From: Plectrocnemia conspersa
Lineage: Eukaryota > Arthropoda > Insecta > Trichoptera > Polycentropodidae
Direction: 5' to 3'
Assembly: GCA_009617715.1 (NCBI GenBank)
Contig: VTFK01000118.1
Location: forward strand, 310,001 to 374,000
DNA length: 64,000 nucleotides
The notes under the pieces were generated by a model. That model ran no database searches, was not told the origin of the DNA, and saw nothing but the letters and a program-made list of their open reading frames with translations. Positions 1-10,880 of the stretch are shown here, piece after piece (position 1 is the stretch's first letter; each line of letters begins with the position of its first letter). A program made the position numbers and the translations under genes.

Positions 1-1500
1 AATTATGGTATTTCGATGTTCTTAATTTCTCGAGAAGTGAGAATTTTAATTTTCAATAAATTTCGGTAAATAAAAAAATGAACCTAATATATAGTACATA
101 TGTGATAATAAAACTGTATATTATTGTAGATATCTTTATATTATTGATTAACAGAGAACTGGTTGATCGTTGAGGAGAATAAACTTAAATAGGATGATGA
201 TTTGTTATAATGGTTGCTAATAATCAAAGGACCAGAAGGGATCGATCTACTTTGATTGTTACGTAGAAATTTCGGGCTCCCGTATTTATACTCGAATCGT
301 AGAAAAAATTCCTAATAACAACTGTTGCTAATTTAATTTTTTTTCTATTTTGAACAAGATTCAGATAAAAAATCTTTTTGGATTATATAAAATATAATAT
401 TAAAGTTTGCTTACAGGCAAATTTTATGGCGTAACTCTGCGAGAAGGTGCCATACAATTTTCAATTAGCCAATTTCCATGTAAAACGATTTTTACTATAA
501 AATTATTATTGCAGTCTTTAGATTCTAAAACTAAAAATAAGGCCGATTATTTGAGAATATCTTTAACCGATTATTCGAATACTTATGATCTCTATTTAAG
601 GCTTTCAATAATGCATGCATATTTTTAAGCATCTAGTACGCGCCTACCCCTTTTAATGCAGTGGCTTAAAAAATGCAAAGGTTGTTGTACATTGAAACAT
701 ATCAGTACAAATTTTATTTTCATCAAAAAAGGCTCCATGAAATTTCTTGAAAAATTTACGAGAAATAATTATTGTGTAGCTTTAAAAAATGTATATATAA
801 TAAGGAAAAATATACATGTCCTATACATTATTTGTATTTTCTTATTGTTTTATTTTTGAAACTGTATATTTATTAAATACACATTTATTTAATAAATAAA
901 ATATATAGTAACTCATTAATAATATATTATGAAAGTTTGCACTGAACACTTTTATAAGAAACATGGTGTATAGAAAAAAAATCGCTTCGTGACTTAAAAT
1001 AATTGTATATTTTTTATTAGAATAGTTTTTTTATACGTAAATAAATAAATTCAACCATTTTTTCCAAGTGTTAGTTAATGTACATTATTATCCATATGTA
1101 TCCGTTAACCGTATCCATTTCGGAACCATACTTAGTTGATAGTATTAAATAACTTATTATAGCAAACTATTTGATGAACTGACTTAACATCTAACAATTG
1201 TAATAATAAAATTTATAAAAAATTATTGCCGATATCTATGATCTACTAATTATCAATCTACTAATTATCTTTGTGTTATTCGTCTAACTTTAGTCTAAAA
1301 AAATTTATTCCAAGTGATTATGCTTCGCGACTTTCAAATATTGCTTAACATATTATTCTAATTAAATAGCGCTGTTTATTAGTATCCTACAGTAGTGTCA
1401 TAGAACTATCAACAGTTTTTAACCTAGGCTTCACTTGAATAAATATCGAGACGGAAGGTGTACAAGTAAATATTCCTATTTACATAAGTACAGAGATAAA
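1..1500. other. AT-rich DNA, no gene seen
   Basis: This stretch is AT-rich with many homopolymer A/T runs. Open frames at 407-628 and 656-859 are short, rich in Ile, Phe, Lys and Leu codons as expected from chance AT-rich frames, and match no family I recognise. I see no RNA gene, repeat family member or clear regulatory island. Confidence 0.5.
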
Positions 1501-1519
1501 TCAAAATAAACACACTTGA

Positions 1520-1930
1520 CATCAAAGCAAACCGTCTGCCTGCGACTCTTCAATTCCATCACTTCTATTTTTGTCGGTTTTAGACTCGAGAATTCCTCAG
1601 ATATTCGATTCGGCTGCAATCCTGACCGCCAAATGAGCGATGGCCGCTGCCGTCTTGACTAATAGACGGATCGTCGTTGAGTAATGTCACCGCTCAGTCA
1701 TTGTCTGACATTCGCCGAGGTCTCGAAATTAAACGGCTTCTTCCGAAACGATCTCGTTGTCACCTGGCTTCCTGCGGCTTTCCAAAGCTTCATTATTTCG
1801 CCTCAGCCACTTGAATCGCACGGACAAGATAACGAGACCATTACGCTCATAAATCACAAGATAAAACGCCAACATTCACAAAGTTTAAAAGGAGCGCTCT
1901 TTCTCTGTGTACACCACCTGGAATACGGTC
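1520..1930. promoter_or_regulatory. GC-richer island, candidate regulatory DNA
   Basis: Complex, low-repeat sequence clearly richer in G and C than its flanks. It begins near the GTCTGCCTGCGACTC word and ends near 1930. A 106-codon frame on the plus strand (1684-2004) runs through it, but its last third is AT-rich filler and it shows no domain. No splice-framed exon is evident. The contrast with the flanks resembles a conserved noncoding element. Function is inferred only from composition. Confidence 0.3.
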
Positions 1931-2164
1931 TTTTTAATATAGAAAACATTTCTGATGACGTATACTGTTTTAAATATATATTTTTATTTATTATATTAAT
2001 CTAATATATCGAATACAATTTAATCTAGTTAGGATGTTAGTGTTTTTTAAAGTGAATTATTTAATATTTTTTTATAGTGTGAAATGACATCATATTTTAC
2101 TTATTGCACCTCATCTACGTAATATATTAAATATATTCATCCTACATAATGTAGGTACAGATAC

Positions 2165-2345
2165 ATCAATATAATCACCGTGGTAACATAATGACAAAGT
2201 GATATCACCGACACTAATATCACCCTTCCTGTGTCAGGGGAGCGTTAAAGGTTTCGGTAGCATCGCTTGCGACTTGTTCACACTTAATTCGTTTCTCGGG
2301 ATGACTGTCTAATTAATTTCATCCCCGGGCGAAAGCTTCAAAACC
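2165..2345. promoter_or_regulatory. GC-richer island with homeodomain core
   Basis: A compact island with a TAATTAA homeodomain core at 2310-2316 embedded in otherwise GC-rich sequence, and three ATATCAC/TATCACC-like words at 2200-2225. No open frame of note. Candidate cis-regulatory module by composition and motif only. Confidence 0.3.
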
Positions 2346-2754
2346 CCTACACAAATGAGTTAAAACGCTAACACTTAAATACGCATACATATAATGTCAC
2401 AAATGATACACACTTGAATTAAATAAATATTTGTTCTACCTCATTTAATTTTTGTTATTTTGTTGAAATAAGTATTCATGTTATTCTGGAGAAATATGTT
2501 ATCAGACGTTCGTTAATGCATCCCAAGAGAATGTTTATGTCCGACATTATGAGTTCACAACTAGCTTGTCTCTAGGTAAGGGATACTTCTAATTGACTCC
2601 TTGCCACATTAACTTCTGTTTAGATAGTAATACGTAGCTGTTTGATATAAATGTAATAAAAATCTGTCGCTTCTTGTCAGTCACCTACCGTTGAGGGTGT
2701 TGCAGCTAATAAAGTTTCCTCATCCTCTTCATATACATATATATGTATATATAC

Positions 2755-2945
2755 ATACAAAATCTGCCCTCGTCTCTTCCCATCCCCTGTATCTACAATA
2801 TGCTAATGCATAATTAGATTTCCACTGCCGGCATATCAGTCAACACGGGAAAAGTTCGTCATGTTCGCCAAGTTTGGTACACTCGTCCTGTCAAAAGGCA
2901 GACGTTGTGGTTTAGTGATTGAATAGACGACTCTGCATCACACAT
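2755..2945. promoter_or_regulatory. Island with POU/homeodomain-like word
   Basis: This GC-richer block contains ATGCTAATGCATAATTAG near 2800-2817, a dense overlap of POU-type (ATGCTAAT, ATGCATAAT) and homeodomain (TAATTAG) words. The rest is unique-looking sequence without an open frame. A regulatory role is inferred. Confidence 0.3.
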
Positions 2946-3252
2946 TTGACAAAATTAATTATGAATAATTGAAGATATTAATGAAATTTGATACAAAAGC
3001 TAAAGTAATATCTTTATACATATTGTAACACAAAATATGTCCATATTTATTCTGAAAAATAATTAAAATTAAATATGCCTCAATTAACGTGGTTTCGATT
3101 TATGCGATATTTCCAGAATCGTGTCTACTAAATAATAAGTGTATAATTTTTTTTGTGGTTAAGATTTTGCTTTAGTAATATTTAGTAGTAATATAATTTA
3201 CGTGTAAAATAAATTCGGGTACTAGTTATTTTTTTTCTAGCATCATTTTTAA

Positions 3253-3310
3253 CCGTTTACCGGCCGAGCCAGATGGATCTAATGTATCGCCCTATGCCGC
3301 GTATTTTTTT
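3253..3310 (+). repeat. piggyBac-like terminal fragment (copy of 6760 end)
   Basis: Directly after a TTAA (3249-3252) the sequence reads CCGTTTACCGGCCG and then a block ending CCTATGCCGCGTATTTTT. The same block, with a few substitutions, begins directly after a TTAA at 6756-6759. TTAA target use plus a CC-starting terminus is typical of piggyBac-type elements. Here only the end is recognisable; the other terminus was not found. Confidence 0.45.
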
Positions 3311-3934
3311 ATAAAAATATCTGTAACATATTATATATGTTTTTTATACTTTCACGATATATTTATACATTTACAGAAAAATATTGACTTTTGTTTAATT
3401 TATCTAGCAAACAAATCTTTACCAAAGAGTAATAGTTGTTAATATAATTATTCTTAAGTCATATTTAATTTTTTTGTTGACCAGCAAATGTTTAAAGAAG
3501 TGGAAAGGAAATATTTGCTAATCGTAATTCCTAGAGTTGGTCATAAAACTTATATTAACAAACAATTTTCAAATTTCAAAACAATCCTTTTATTACTACC
3601 TGCTTGTAATACAGCTGTGAACTTAGCGGATATTTTTCAAAATTGCAGCGATTGTAAACCATTTGAAAATATTTCTATAAATTTAATTTTTAATTATTTT
3701 TTTTTATTTTTTGAGAAAAATAATTATCAAAAAAAACTTTCGTTACTAATTTGTAGCAAAATAAATTGACTAGTATAAATTTAAATATATAATATTACAG
3801 CTGGATATATATTTGTGTGTCTTACAATTTTCAAAAATAAAATAAAAATATCACCCACTTTTTTATTATCTAGTGACGATATCCGAAACCTTATTTAGAA
3901 CGCGTTGACGAGACAGAGTGGCGCTCCCGGTTTT

Positions 3935-3947
3935 CCACCAGGGGGTG
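3935..3947 (+). promoter_or_regulatory. CTCF-like motif
   Basis: The word CCACCAGGGGGTG fits the CTCF core consensus known from vertebrates and flies (CCASYAGRKGGCR) at all positions but one (T for C near the end). It sits in a GC-rich island, where a boundary site would be plausible. A single motif of this length can occur by chance, so this is a candidate only. Confidence 0.3.
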
Positions 3948-4171
3948 TATCACTCCGGAGCTAATAAGTTTATCTTGGGTGCCCTGCGAAGTGCGACATG
4001 ACAGCTGACAGCTCAGTCAGGAGGTGTATTCTCATCTACTAGGTGGATGGAGTAAGAGGAGGTGGAGGAGCCGTGGAGGAGACGTCGCGGAGAGCTTTCG
4101 TGCGTTATATAATTATCCGGCACCAGCTACGTGCCACCTAGACGGCCAATTAGCCGCGTCCTAAGCAGATT

Positions 4172-4185
4172 ATGCAAATTTGCAT
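4172..4185. promoter_or_regulatory. Palindromic double octamer (POU site)
   Basis: ATGCAAATTTGCAT is a perfect 14-bp palindrome made of two complete POU octamers on opposite strands (ATGCAAAT and ATTTGCAT) sharing two bases. Such an arrangement would suit paired POU factors. It lies in a GC-rich island, so it is not simple AT drift. Confidence 0.4.
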
Positions 4186-4574
4186 ATCAACAAAACCTGC
4201 CCCAATCTGGCGTTCGTGCCGCAGACACTGATACTACGCTTCGCCGACGTTTTTATGTAGTTGACGTTCATTTGACGCGCACTGACTACAATTGGATTTA
4301 TTGTCGAGTAACACGACTCACTGAGTTTTCGCCCTTGTTGTAGGGCGCGAAAGATTAGATAATGTTTAAGAATTTCTTCGTTTGCTTATCAAGGAAAGGT
4401 TAAAGCATGAGAGTGTTTAATTTTAGCAATAACACTCGTTGAAATTTTGTTACGATTCAAGTAATATAAATAGTTTTGGAAGAATGTATTGTCGCTATCA
4501 CGGTTTAAGAGCATTGTATACCACAGTAGTTAACTTATATTTATAAAACTTCTTTAAAATCACTTTTTTACTGC

Positions 4575-4760
4575 TGAAGGTCGTTACCATCCTAACGCGT
4601 TCCAACCTCATGTAGACGTACAGATCTGCCCGTGATGTCCGGCGGACAAATCCGACCGTATGTAGTGTAAAAACTGTCCGCCGTCTGTCCATTGTCTGTG
4701 CTCAAAAAGCTAAGCACACACGTACAGATTTGCCCGACGGACACCCGGACGGATCTATCC
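4575..4760. repeat. Short element with paired 17-bp repeats
   Basis: ACGTACAGATCTGCCCG (4616-4632) recurs as ACGTACAGATTTGCCCG (4720-4736), one mismatch, 104 bp apart. The stretch between and after is full of GTCCG/CGGAC words in both orientations (near 4638, 4676, 4738, 4749). This looks like the remains of a small transposon with structured ends rather than a gene. No target duplication was identified. Confidence 0.3.
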
Positions 4761-5164
4761 GAGCTTCGCCTCTCCCTTTTTCTCTAGATTCTGCTACACA
4801 TAGTGCTTTCACCATTGATTCATCTGCCTCTTCTTTATTTTATTATCTTAAAACTACTTCACTCATACATATAATCTCTAATTTATTTTACATTGTACTT
4901 ATCAATTTAAGCTCTCTTATAATTCGAAAAAATTGATCTAATTATTTTGTTCTTATCCTTTTCCAACAACCGATTATTTTTCATGCAGTCTCCATGAAAT
5001 GTTTTTCTCTGAATCCCGATTGTTTTTTTTTTCTTCATATAAGTAGTGGTATTACTTAAAAAATAATGTATTTGAAAACAATTAAGATGGTTAACTAATT
5101 ATTAGTTTGTAAAAATACCTCTTAAAAAGCACATAAAAATTCCAAGCGCTTATCTAAACGTCTT

Positions 5165-5560
5165 TAGTTCGATGTCGATGAAAAGGGAAAAGAACAGTGG
5201 AAGTGGTGAAAAATGACGACATTCGAGTGGGATTTTCGAGCAGTCGAAATAAATAGGGACGTTGGAGATAAACTGTGATTTGTCCTGCGGAAGCTGTCAC
5301 CGTCGGTGTTCCACCGCCATTTCCACGTTTTCGCCCCGAGTAAAGGAGGTCCTTTCCTCCTGTAGATGGCGAATGGCAGGATTTCCGCGCGACGATACCA
5401 TCTGTCCGCTCTTTTAACGGTCACGTTTTTACGTCATTATGAGTCGCAAAAGGGGCTTTGAATTTTTACGCAAAGCCGTTCCGAACCGGGATCAGGATCT
5501 GTGTCCTCAGATTATTAGATCCTCGGCGATGATAACCCGCCCCAGTTACGACGGGCTTGA
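5165..5560. promoter_or_regulatory. GC-richer island, candidate regulatory DNA
   Basis: Complex GC-richer sequence between AT-rich flanks. It includes a CRE-like TACGTCAT at 5430-5437 and a TAGATGGCG word near 5364. An 86-codon minus-strand frame (5164-5424) covers part of it but shows no domain. No exon with matching splice signals was convincing. The role is inferred from composition. Confidence 0.3.
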
Positions 5561-6214
5561 ATAAAGATTTAATATTTTTAAAAGAAAATAAAAAAAAGGT
5601 ATGCATTCATTGAAACTGAAAAATACAATGGACCGCTTGGTGGAGAAAAAGTGTCTACTAGGTAAGAAAACTATTGAGTTTTCCGCTTTTCTTCCCTAGC
5701 GCAAACAATACCCCAGGCGCTCATTTATTGCGACTCTCTGTCGTTGTGTTTTCTTCGCGAAAACAAAGTTTCTCCATATTTTAAAAAGAGTATTGAAAAT
5801 GTAATAATACATCAAAAGTAAACTTTGTTAAATAAATGATTGTAAATTTAAAAAAACATTGAACTAAGTACAAGTTGTTAGTTTAAATTCACATAAATAA
5901 AAATATGATATAAACATTGATAAAATTAATTTAAAAAAAATACAAAAACCGTTTAAAAAGTAAAATAAAAAATATATTAATTATATAGTTAAATTAAAAT
6001 GCTTTTAAGACTATTTTTAATATTTTATTATCTGCTGTGCGATTAATGCAAATGTGGACTGAAATAATAATCAAATGATGTGTTATAACTTATATTCTAT
6101 AGCATTGATCATTTACAATGAACTGTATACATAATTATTCTAAAAATTCACTCAATTTATTTTAAAAAAAAAATTAAGAACATTTTACCTATATATTTTT
6201 TTACATTCAGACAC

Positions 6215-6490
6215 AGTAGTCATTTGATTGTCGGCTGCCAACCGACGAAGAGAAATTAATGTCCGGGCGTGACATGCAACAAATGGCACACCATTTTTAA
6301 TCGTCAAGTACATTCGCTGCGGCCTGTTTCCATGTTCAGCTCACAAATGGGTCTTTCGTGATGATTATCTGCCTTGGCGAAATTGTTCGCAGCAATTTGG
6401 CCGCGCGATGATTGATGCGTCCTTTGTTCTGGGGCCCCCAGAGTGTTTTGTGCACCATTGCCAGGGGCTGTCCGAAAGCTCATTATGTCC
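6215..6490. promoter_or_regulatory. Island with Exd/Hox-type and Sox-type words
   Basis: This GC-richer block carries TGATTGAT at 6409-6416, which fits the Exd-Hox composite pattern TGATNNAT, and 12 bases away the Sox-type CCTTTGTTC at 6421-6429. Overlapping 72-codon frames occur on both strands, which argues against coding. Candidate enhancer. Confidence 0.35.
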
Positions 6491-6759
6491 TCTATTATTA
6501 TTGCTATTCAATAAAATAATGATAAGCACGATAACGAGACTTCCGAGTAGCGTTAAGGTCAAATTTTGTGTCCATATTCCCATTATTAGGTTAAACTATA
6601 CCTTTAAGAAATTATTATTCAGTTAAAGTGCTAATAACAATCTAAGTAAAATATCTACCTCATGTTGCTTCATCTGATATTATGTAAATAAAATTTAATT
6701 TCAGTCAGATTATTATGTCTAAGTAATAAGTTTTTGCTATTCAAATACATTTTTATTAA

Positions 6760-7449
6760 CCGTTTACCGGCCGCGCCATTTGGACCTAATGTATCGCCCT
6801 ATGCCGCGTATTTTTAGATTTAAAAATAAAATATATGTCAAGTGTCAAGGTACAGATGAATGACCTTTATGCCCCATAAGGGCGACGTTCCCGGTGCATT
6901 TGATGTCCATTCTTGGCAGTTAAAAATCGAAGTGCTAGGGTTGTCACAACGAAACAATTAGGAATTACTATTTTGCTTTATTAGCAAAATAAAAAGTAAT
7001 AAATAAATTAAGTTATAAAGTATCAACTATCAATATAACAATAATAATCATGTTTATTCCAGTTTAATGGAGCAGGGTTGACCAATTTCATATTACAAAC
7101 CTAAAAACCGAGAGTCACCCCTACGTTTCAATTTTTTTATTCGTTAGATACTAACAAATCATATTAGTCAAATTCCACATTAATTATCAATTGTGATTTA
7201 TAGGTTTTATACTAAGGCGCAAGCCCTGGCGACGTTGAAAAATAAAACATTTATTTTAGCCGATCTTAAAATATTTATTCAAGTGGTTATAATTTTAAAT
7301 ATTTCTTTAGATATATCACTGTTTACCTAATTTTTTTATATTATTTATCAATGTAACTAAGTTTGTTTGTCGAAAACCACTATAGTGGTTCACGGCAATA
7401 GCGGTGCGATCGCTTAAAGCCACTATACTGGTCCGCGGCAATGTAGAGG
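6760..7449. mobile_element. piggyBac-like non-autonomous element
   Basis: The element is bounded by TTAA at 6756-6759 and TTAA at 7450-7453. The left end begins CCGTTTACCGGCCGCG. The right end, read on the minus strand, begins CCTCTACATTGCCGCGG, a partial inverted match. Near the right end two related units, each CCACTATA followed by TGGTYC and a GCGGCAAT or ACGGCAAT word, repeat at about 7378 and 7423. The left 55 bp are shared with the fragment at 3253. The interior is AT-rich with no transposase. Assignment rests on TTAA flanks and end similarity; family membership is probable, not proven. Confidence 0.45.
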
Positions 7450-7869
7450 TTAAAACAAAAACATTTTTTTACCATTCAAATATCAATCTCGCAAAAAAAC
7501 TTATTGTTGGGTGGGTCTAAAAATGGTGGGTCTAAAGTGGTTGTAAAACATAAAAATATTCATACAAATTTAATTTTTATTTAAAAAAATTCTCGATTTC
7601 GAGAAATAATTATTGAAAAAAAACATTAGTAAAAAATTACTTTGATCCTACTAGCCAAAGCAAATAAATAGATCATTATATTTAAATTAGAAATTTAAGT
7701 TAAAATTTTGTCGTCAAAGACTTTTCAATTTTTGACTCATTTCAAAGTATTGATACATTTAGTATCGTTGAACTCAAGTAAAAGAACGATTAAGGAGTTA
7801 GTCATTCACTAACACCAGCACATGACTTCATCATAGGGTATTAAAATTTTAAAAAAGAACAGCGACTGA

Positions 7870-8215
7870 TTGCCATATTTCCGAGAGCAGTCTTTTTTGG
7901 CTTAATAACAGCACATCGTCGGATACGCCAAAAAATGGAGACAGGGTGCAATTTGCCCGTCTGCGGCCTACACTTTAGCCCATGTTAATTTGGGGATCGG
8001 GCCTATAATTATTCGTCATTATTTATATTACATCCTCGGTCGGGGGCTGCCTTGCAAAACGAAACAACGGACAATCAATCACGAACCCGTCGGTCCTGGT
8101 TGTGTTGTAGCGCCACCTTTGAATTACCATATCGAATCGGTCCCTGTCATGAAAAATCATAAAGCATTTATGATAAATAGTCTTTGTGGCGTTCGACGGG
8201 CTAACTTTGAATAAA
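7870..8215. promoter_or_regulatory. GC-richer island with Exd/Hox-type word
   Basis: Complex sequence with ATCAATCA at 8074-8081, the reverse complement of the TGATTGAT word also present in the 6215-6490 island. Two CATAAA/ATTTATGATAAA words near 8156-8178 resemble posterior Hox or Caudal sites. The 74-codon plus frame at 7990-8214 has no family match. A regulatory role is inferred. Confidence 0.35.
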
Positions 8216-8828
8216 CCTACTTTTTTTAATAATGTGTTAGTTAAACATGCTGTTTAACAGCATAATTTTAAAGTACGAATATTTGATATACATCGTAAAC
8301 CTTTCACATTTTCAAACTATCTTTATTTTAATGGCTTTCACTACATATCCAAAATACTTAAAATATTCTAGTTTTGCATTTTTGAATAAAACATATTTTT
8401 AAATGTTTACAATTCACAAAGTTTAGACACATAATTACAGGAAATATTTTGATAATTAATTAATGAATATAGCTAAGTTATTTTATTTTTTACTGCATTT
8501 TCATGATTTATTTATTTTTTGTTTAAATACACAAATATCCAACGATAAAAGGCGTATTGTGCTTTTCTCTATAATATATACGATTTAATAGACAATGACC
8601 CTAAAATAATATCCTAGATCTTCAGATATCAGTACGATAATAACCCTATATTTACCGATGTATTTTATATTATATTTAATAAATATGTTTATTTTACATT
8701 AATTATCGCTCTGAATCAATGGTCATATTATCGAGTAATGTTTTAATATTAAATTATTTTAAATATATTTTCGGACACTTCGGGGTTAAAAGTCACCTAG
8801 CCCCGATCGGCAATAACAAGTATTCTTC

Positions 8829-9068
8829 CTAGTCGCAAGCGTTCTTGGACAAAGAAGGGCAGTAAAATACTCCCCAAGGGACGATACCATCTGCACAAAC
8901 CTCACACCAACGTCTCTGACACTGGACACATATTAAACCAGCGTTTCCCATAATATATAAAATGATTAATAAAAATCTGTAGAATTTTCTATTCGAAACA
9001 CGTGTAACTATAATATTTACACGTTTAATATGGCGCGAAGTTAAAATTTTGCACACTACCATAAACAC
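8829..9068 (-). CDS. Small cysteine-rich frame, doubtful
   Basis: A 79-codon minus-strand frame in an otherwise AT-rich flank. Around residues 31-42 there is a hydrophobic stretch (FLLIILYIMGNAG), then a Cys-rich tail with CVQCQ, WCEVC and a final NACD before the stop. A hydrophobic leader followed by cysteines could be a secreted or Ly6-like peptide, or a chance frame in a conserved noncoding block. No partner exon or promoter was identified. I do not recognise a family, and treat it as unproven. Confidence 0.15.
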   Translation of the reverse strand: MFMVVCKILTSRHIKRVNIIVTRVSNRKFYRFLLIILYIMGNAGLICVQCQRRWCEVCADGIVPWGVFYCPSLSKNACD

Positions 9069-9309
9069 GTACCGTTTTAATTTCTATAATGAAGGTAATG
9101 TTGTTGGGGATAGTTCTCACTCGACTAATCCACCCTTAACGTTATGAACTTAATAGAAGGCTTTTAATGTTTCAGTATTTTGGAACTCGCATACTTATGA
9201 ATACGTAGCGTGAATCAGGGATGCCTAATAAGTAAACTAATTGCATTATATTACTTATGTATTAATAATACATTGTTTTTTTAATAAATATAAAGTTGAT
9301 ATTCTTAGC

Positions 9310-9572
9310 TTCAAATAACTTGGGTGCAACTTATTTCGAGATACGAGTTTTGACTTGACATACGAGCAAAAAAACGTATTGTGTAACTTAAAACAAAACT
9401 TTATTAATAATTTAGGTATTATGTATTAATCATTTCAATTGCCAATAATCCATTTAAATGGATTATTGATATTTTAATTCATTTCAATTGGCGAAATTGA
9501 TTTGACTTACAAGTATTTTGAGCTAAGAGCTGCGTCATGGAACGAATTAAACTCGTAAGTCAAGGCGCCATT
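9310..9572. mobile_element. Tigger-like MITE with central palindrome
   Basis: The left side contains TTTCGAGATACGAGTTTTGAC and, inverted at the right side, CCTTGACTTACGAGTTTAAT (9543-9566 on the minus strand). Both sides add further GACTTG/GACTTAC and ACGAG/ACAAG words, giving imperfect long inverted ends. The middle is a perfect 26-bp palindrome at 9443-9468 whose half is CAATAATCCATTT. Ends of the CTTGACTTACGAG type are known from Tigger/pogo-class DNA transposons, so this is probably a non-autonomous member. There is no coding content. Confidence 0.4.
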
Positions 9573-9904
9573 ATATATGCATTTGTGTTACCTTTAATGC
9601 ATTTTTCGAATAAATTTGATACAATAGAGATCGCAGTCTTTATTTAAATTTTTTTCAAAGATAAATAAAATTTTGCAATGTTATAATTTTATAACTTTGA
9701 GAAAAATCTCGAGTTTTATATTTTGATTAGAAACTAATTTGTAAAACAATACTTTTAAAATTAAATTAGTCAACTGGAATGAAAAAGTCATATTTTTAGG
9801 CTAGCTTGAACATATTTCAATCCAATATAGATATGCGTAAAAATTTAGCTAATTCAAGGATAAGCGATGTCATGATATTACCATAACTTATCAAGCGTTC
9901 CTCC

Positions 9905-10350
9905 CTCATAGGTATTACATAACGTTTAAGTGCTCTAGTCCGAGAATGATGATATCTAGTGCGAGGTCCAGCTTAAGTCTGGATCTGTTCGGGGGTCAAA
10001 GGGTCCATCTTGGGGTCGGGGGTTCGCCGGCGATAATGGCCGCCCGGACCGTCCGGATTTTCCGGTTAAGGGCTCCCCGGACGACGGCCGACCTCTGTTA
10101 ACAGGTAAGGGTGATTACGGCGCCGTTCCACTAAATGAATTATTCAGAGCGGCCTCGATTTATCACATCGAGTCGCCCCCGTATTAACCATCGGACGCCG
10201 ATTGCCTTTTCGGGGCGATTAATTATATCGGGCCAGGGGCGAAATGGCGTTTCATAATACGCGCGACGGTCGTGTTAAATTGGTCGTTCATATCGCCATT
10301 AGGGTTAATGTTTATTCATTATTATCGAGGGATTAAAAAATGTGATTGTC
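9905..10350. promoter_or_regulatory. Large GC-rich island
   Basis: A long island of complex sequence with many CGG/CCG words. It includes a nuclear-receptor-like direct repeat, GGGTCA (9993-9998) and GGGTCC (10001-10006) spaced by two bases, and TAATTA-type words near 10208. No long open frame spans it. The abrupt fall to AT-rich DNA on both sides resembles a conserved noncoding element. Function is inferred. Confidence 0.35.
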
Positions 10351-10699
10351 GCAATGAATCGAAGATGCTGAGTTAAATGATTCAACATAAGTATATAGAC
10401 ATTAAAAAATGAGTAATAGGTGATTTTTAATGACTTTGAATACTTATCTAAAATATTTGGTATTTCTCAATCATCATCAAGAGGACACTTGTTTAATAGC
10501 TTCTTCACCACCTCTCAGTCTACAAAATGAAACTTGACAATATTTTGATTTGGTAAATTGTGCAAATTAACAATTGACTGTTACCAAATTTTTCCGGCGT
10601 CTATTTTGGCTGCAAAGTCACACCCCTTCGGGAACAAAACACGAAATATCTATAACACGTTTCGAATCTAAGATAAGATCTAGATACTTTGCCGTATTT

Positions 10700-10877
10700 T
10701 GCCAGTCTAGAAATTTGCCATAAATTATTTTTTGTTAATTTATGGACAACGAAAGTGGTATTTCTTCCAAGAAAAACATTACTGCGAAATTTTCAATGAC
10801 TAGCCATTTGTCAATTCATTTTCTTAAATTTTTTTATACTTTTTCGAAGTCGATATACTGTTCAATGGTGATTTCTA
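10700..10877 (-). pseudogene. Jockey-type RT remnant, downstream half
   Basis: On the minus strand this reads as degenerate post-palm reverse transcriptase sequence, with words such as IEITIEQYIDFEKV and IDKWLVIENFAVMFF that resemble the region after the FADD box in Jockey-class LINEs (a helix followed by a KW-x-IN-type segment). Stops and frame changes interrupt it. It is the continuation of the fragment at 11989-12312. The two halves are separated by the M1 insertion and share the TTA at the junction. Confidence 0.5.
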
Positions 10878-10880
10878 TTA

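Larger units (their letters stand above)
3890..4350. promoter_or_regulatory. GC-rich island with CTCF-like and POU motifs
   Basis: One of the strongest composition contrasts in the window. It contains a CTCF-like core at 3935-3947, a run of GGTGGAGGAG-type purine repeats near 4040-4080, repeated GACAGCT words near 3999-4012, and a perfect 14-bp octamer palindrome at 4172-4185. The 70-codon frame at 4131-4343 has no family match. Best read as a regulatory or boundary element, though a promoter is possible. Confidence 0.4.
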
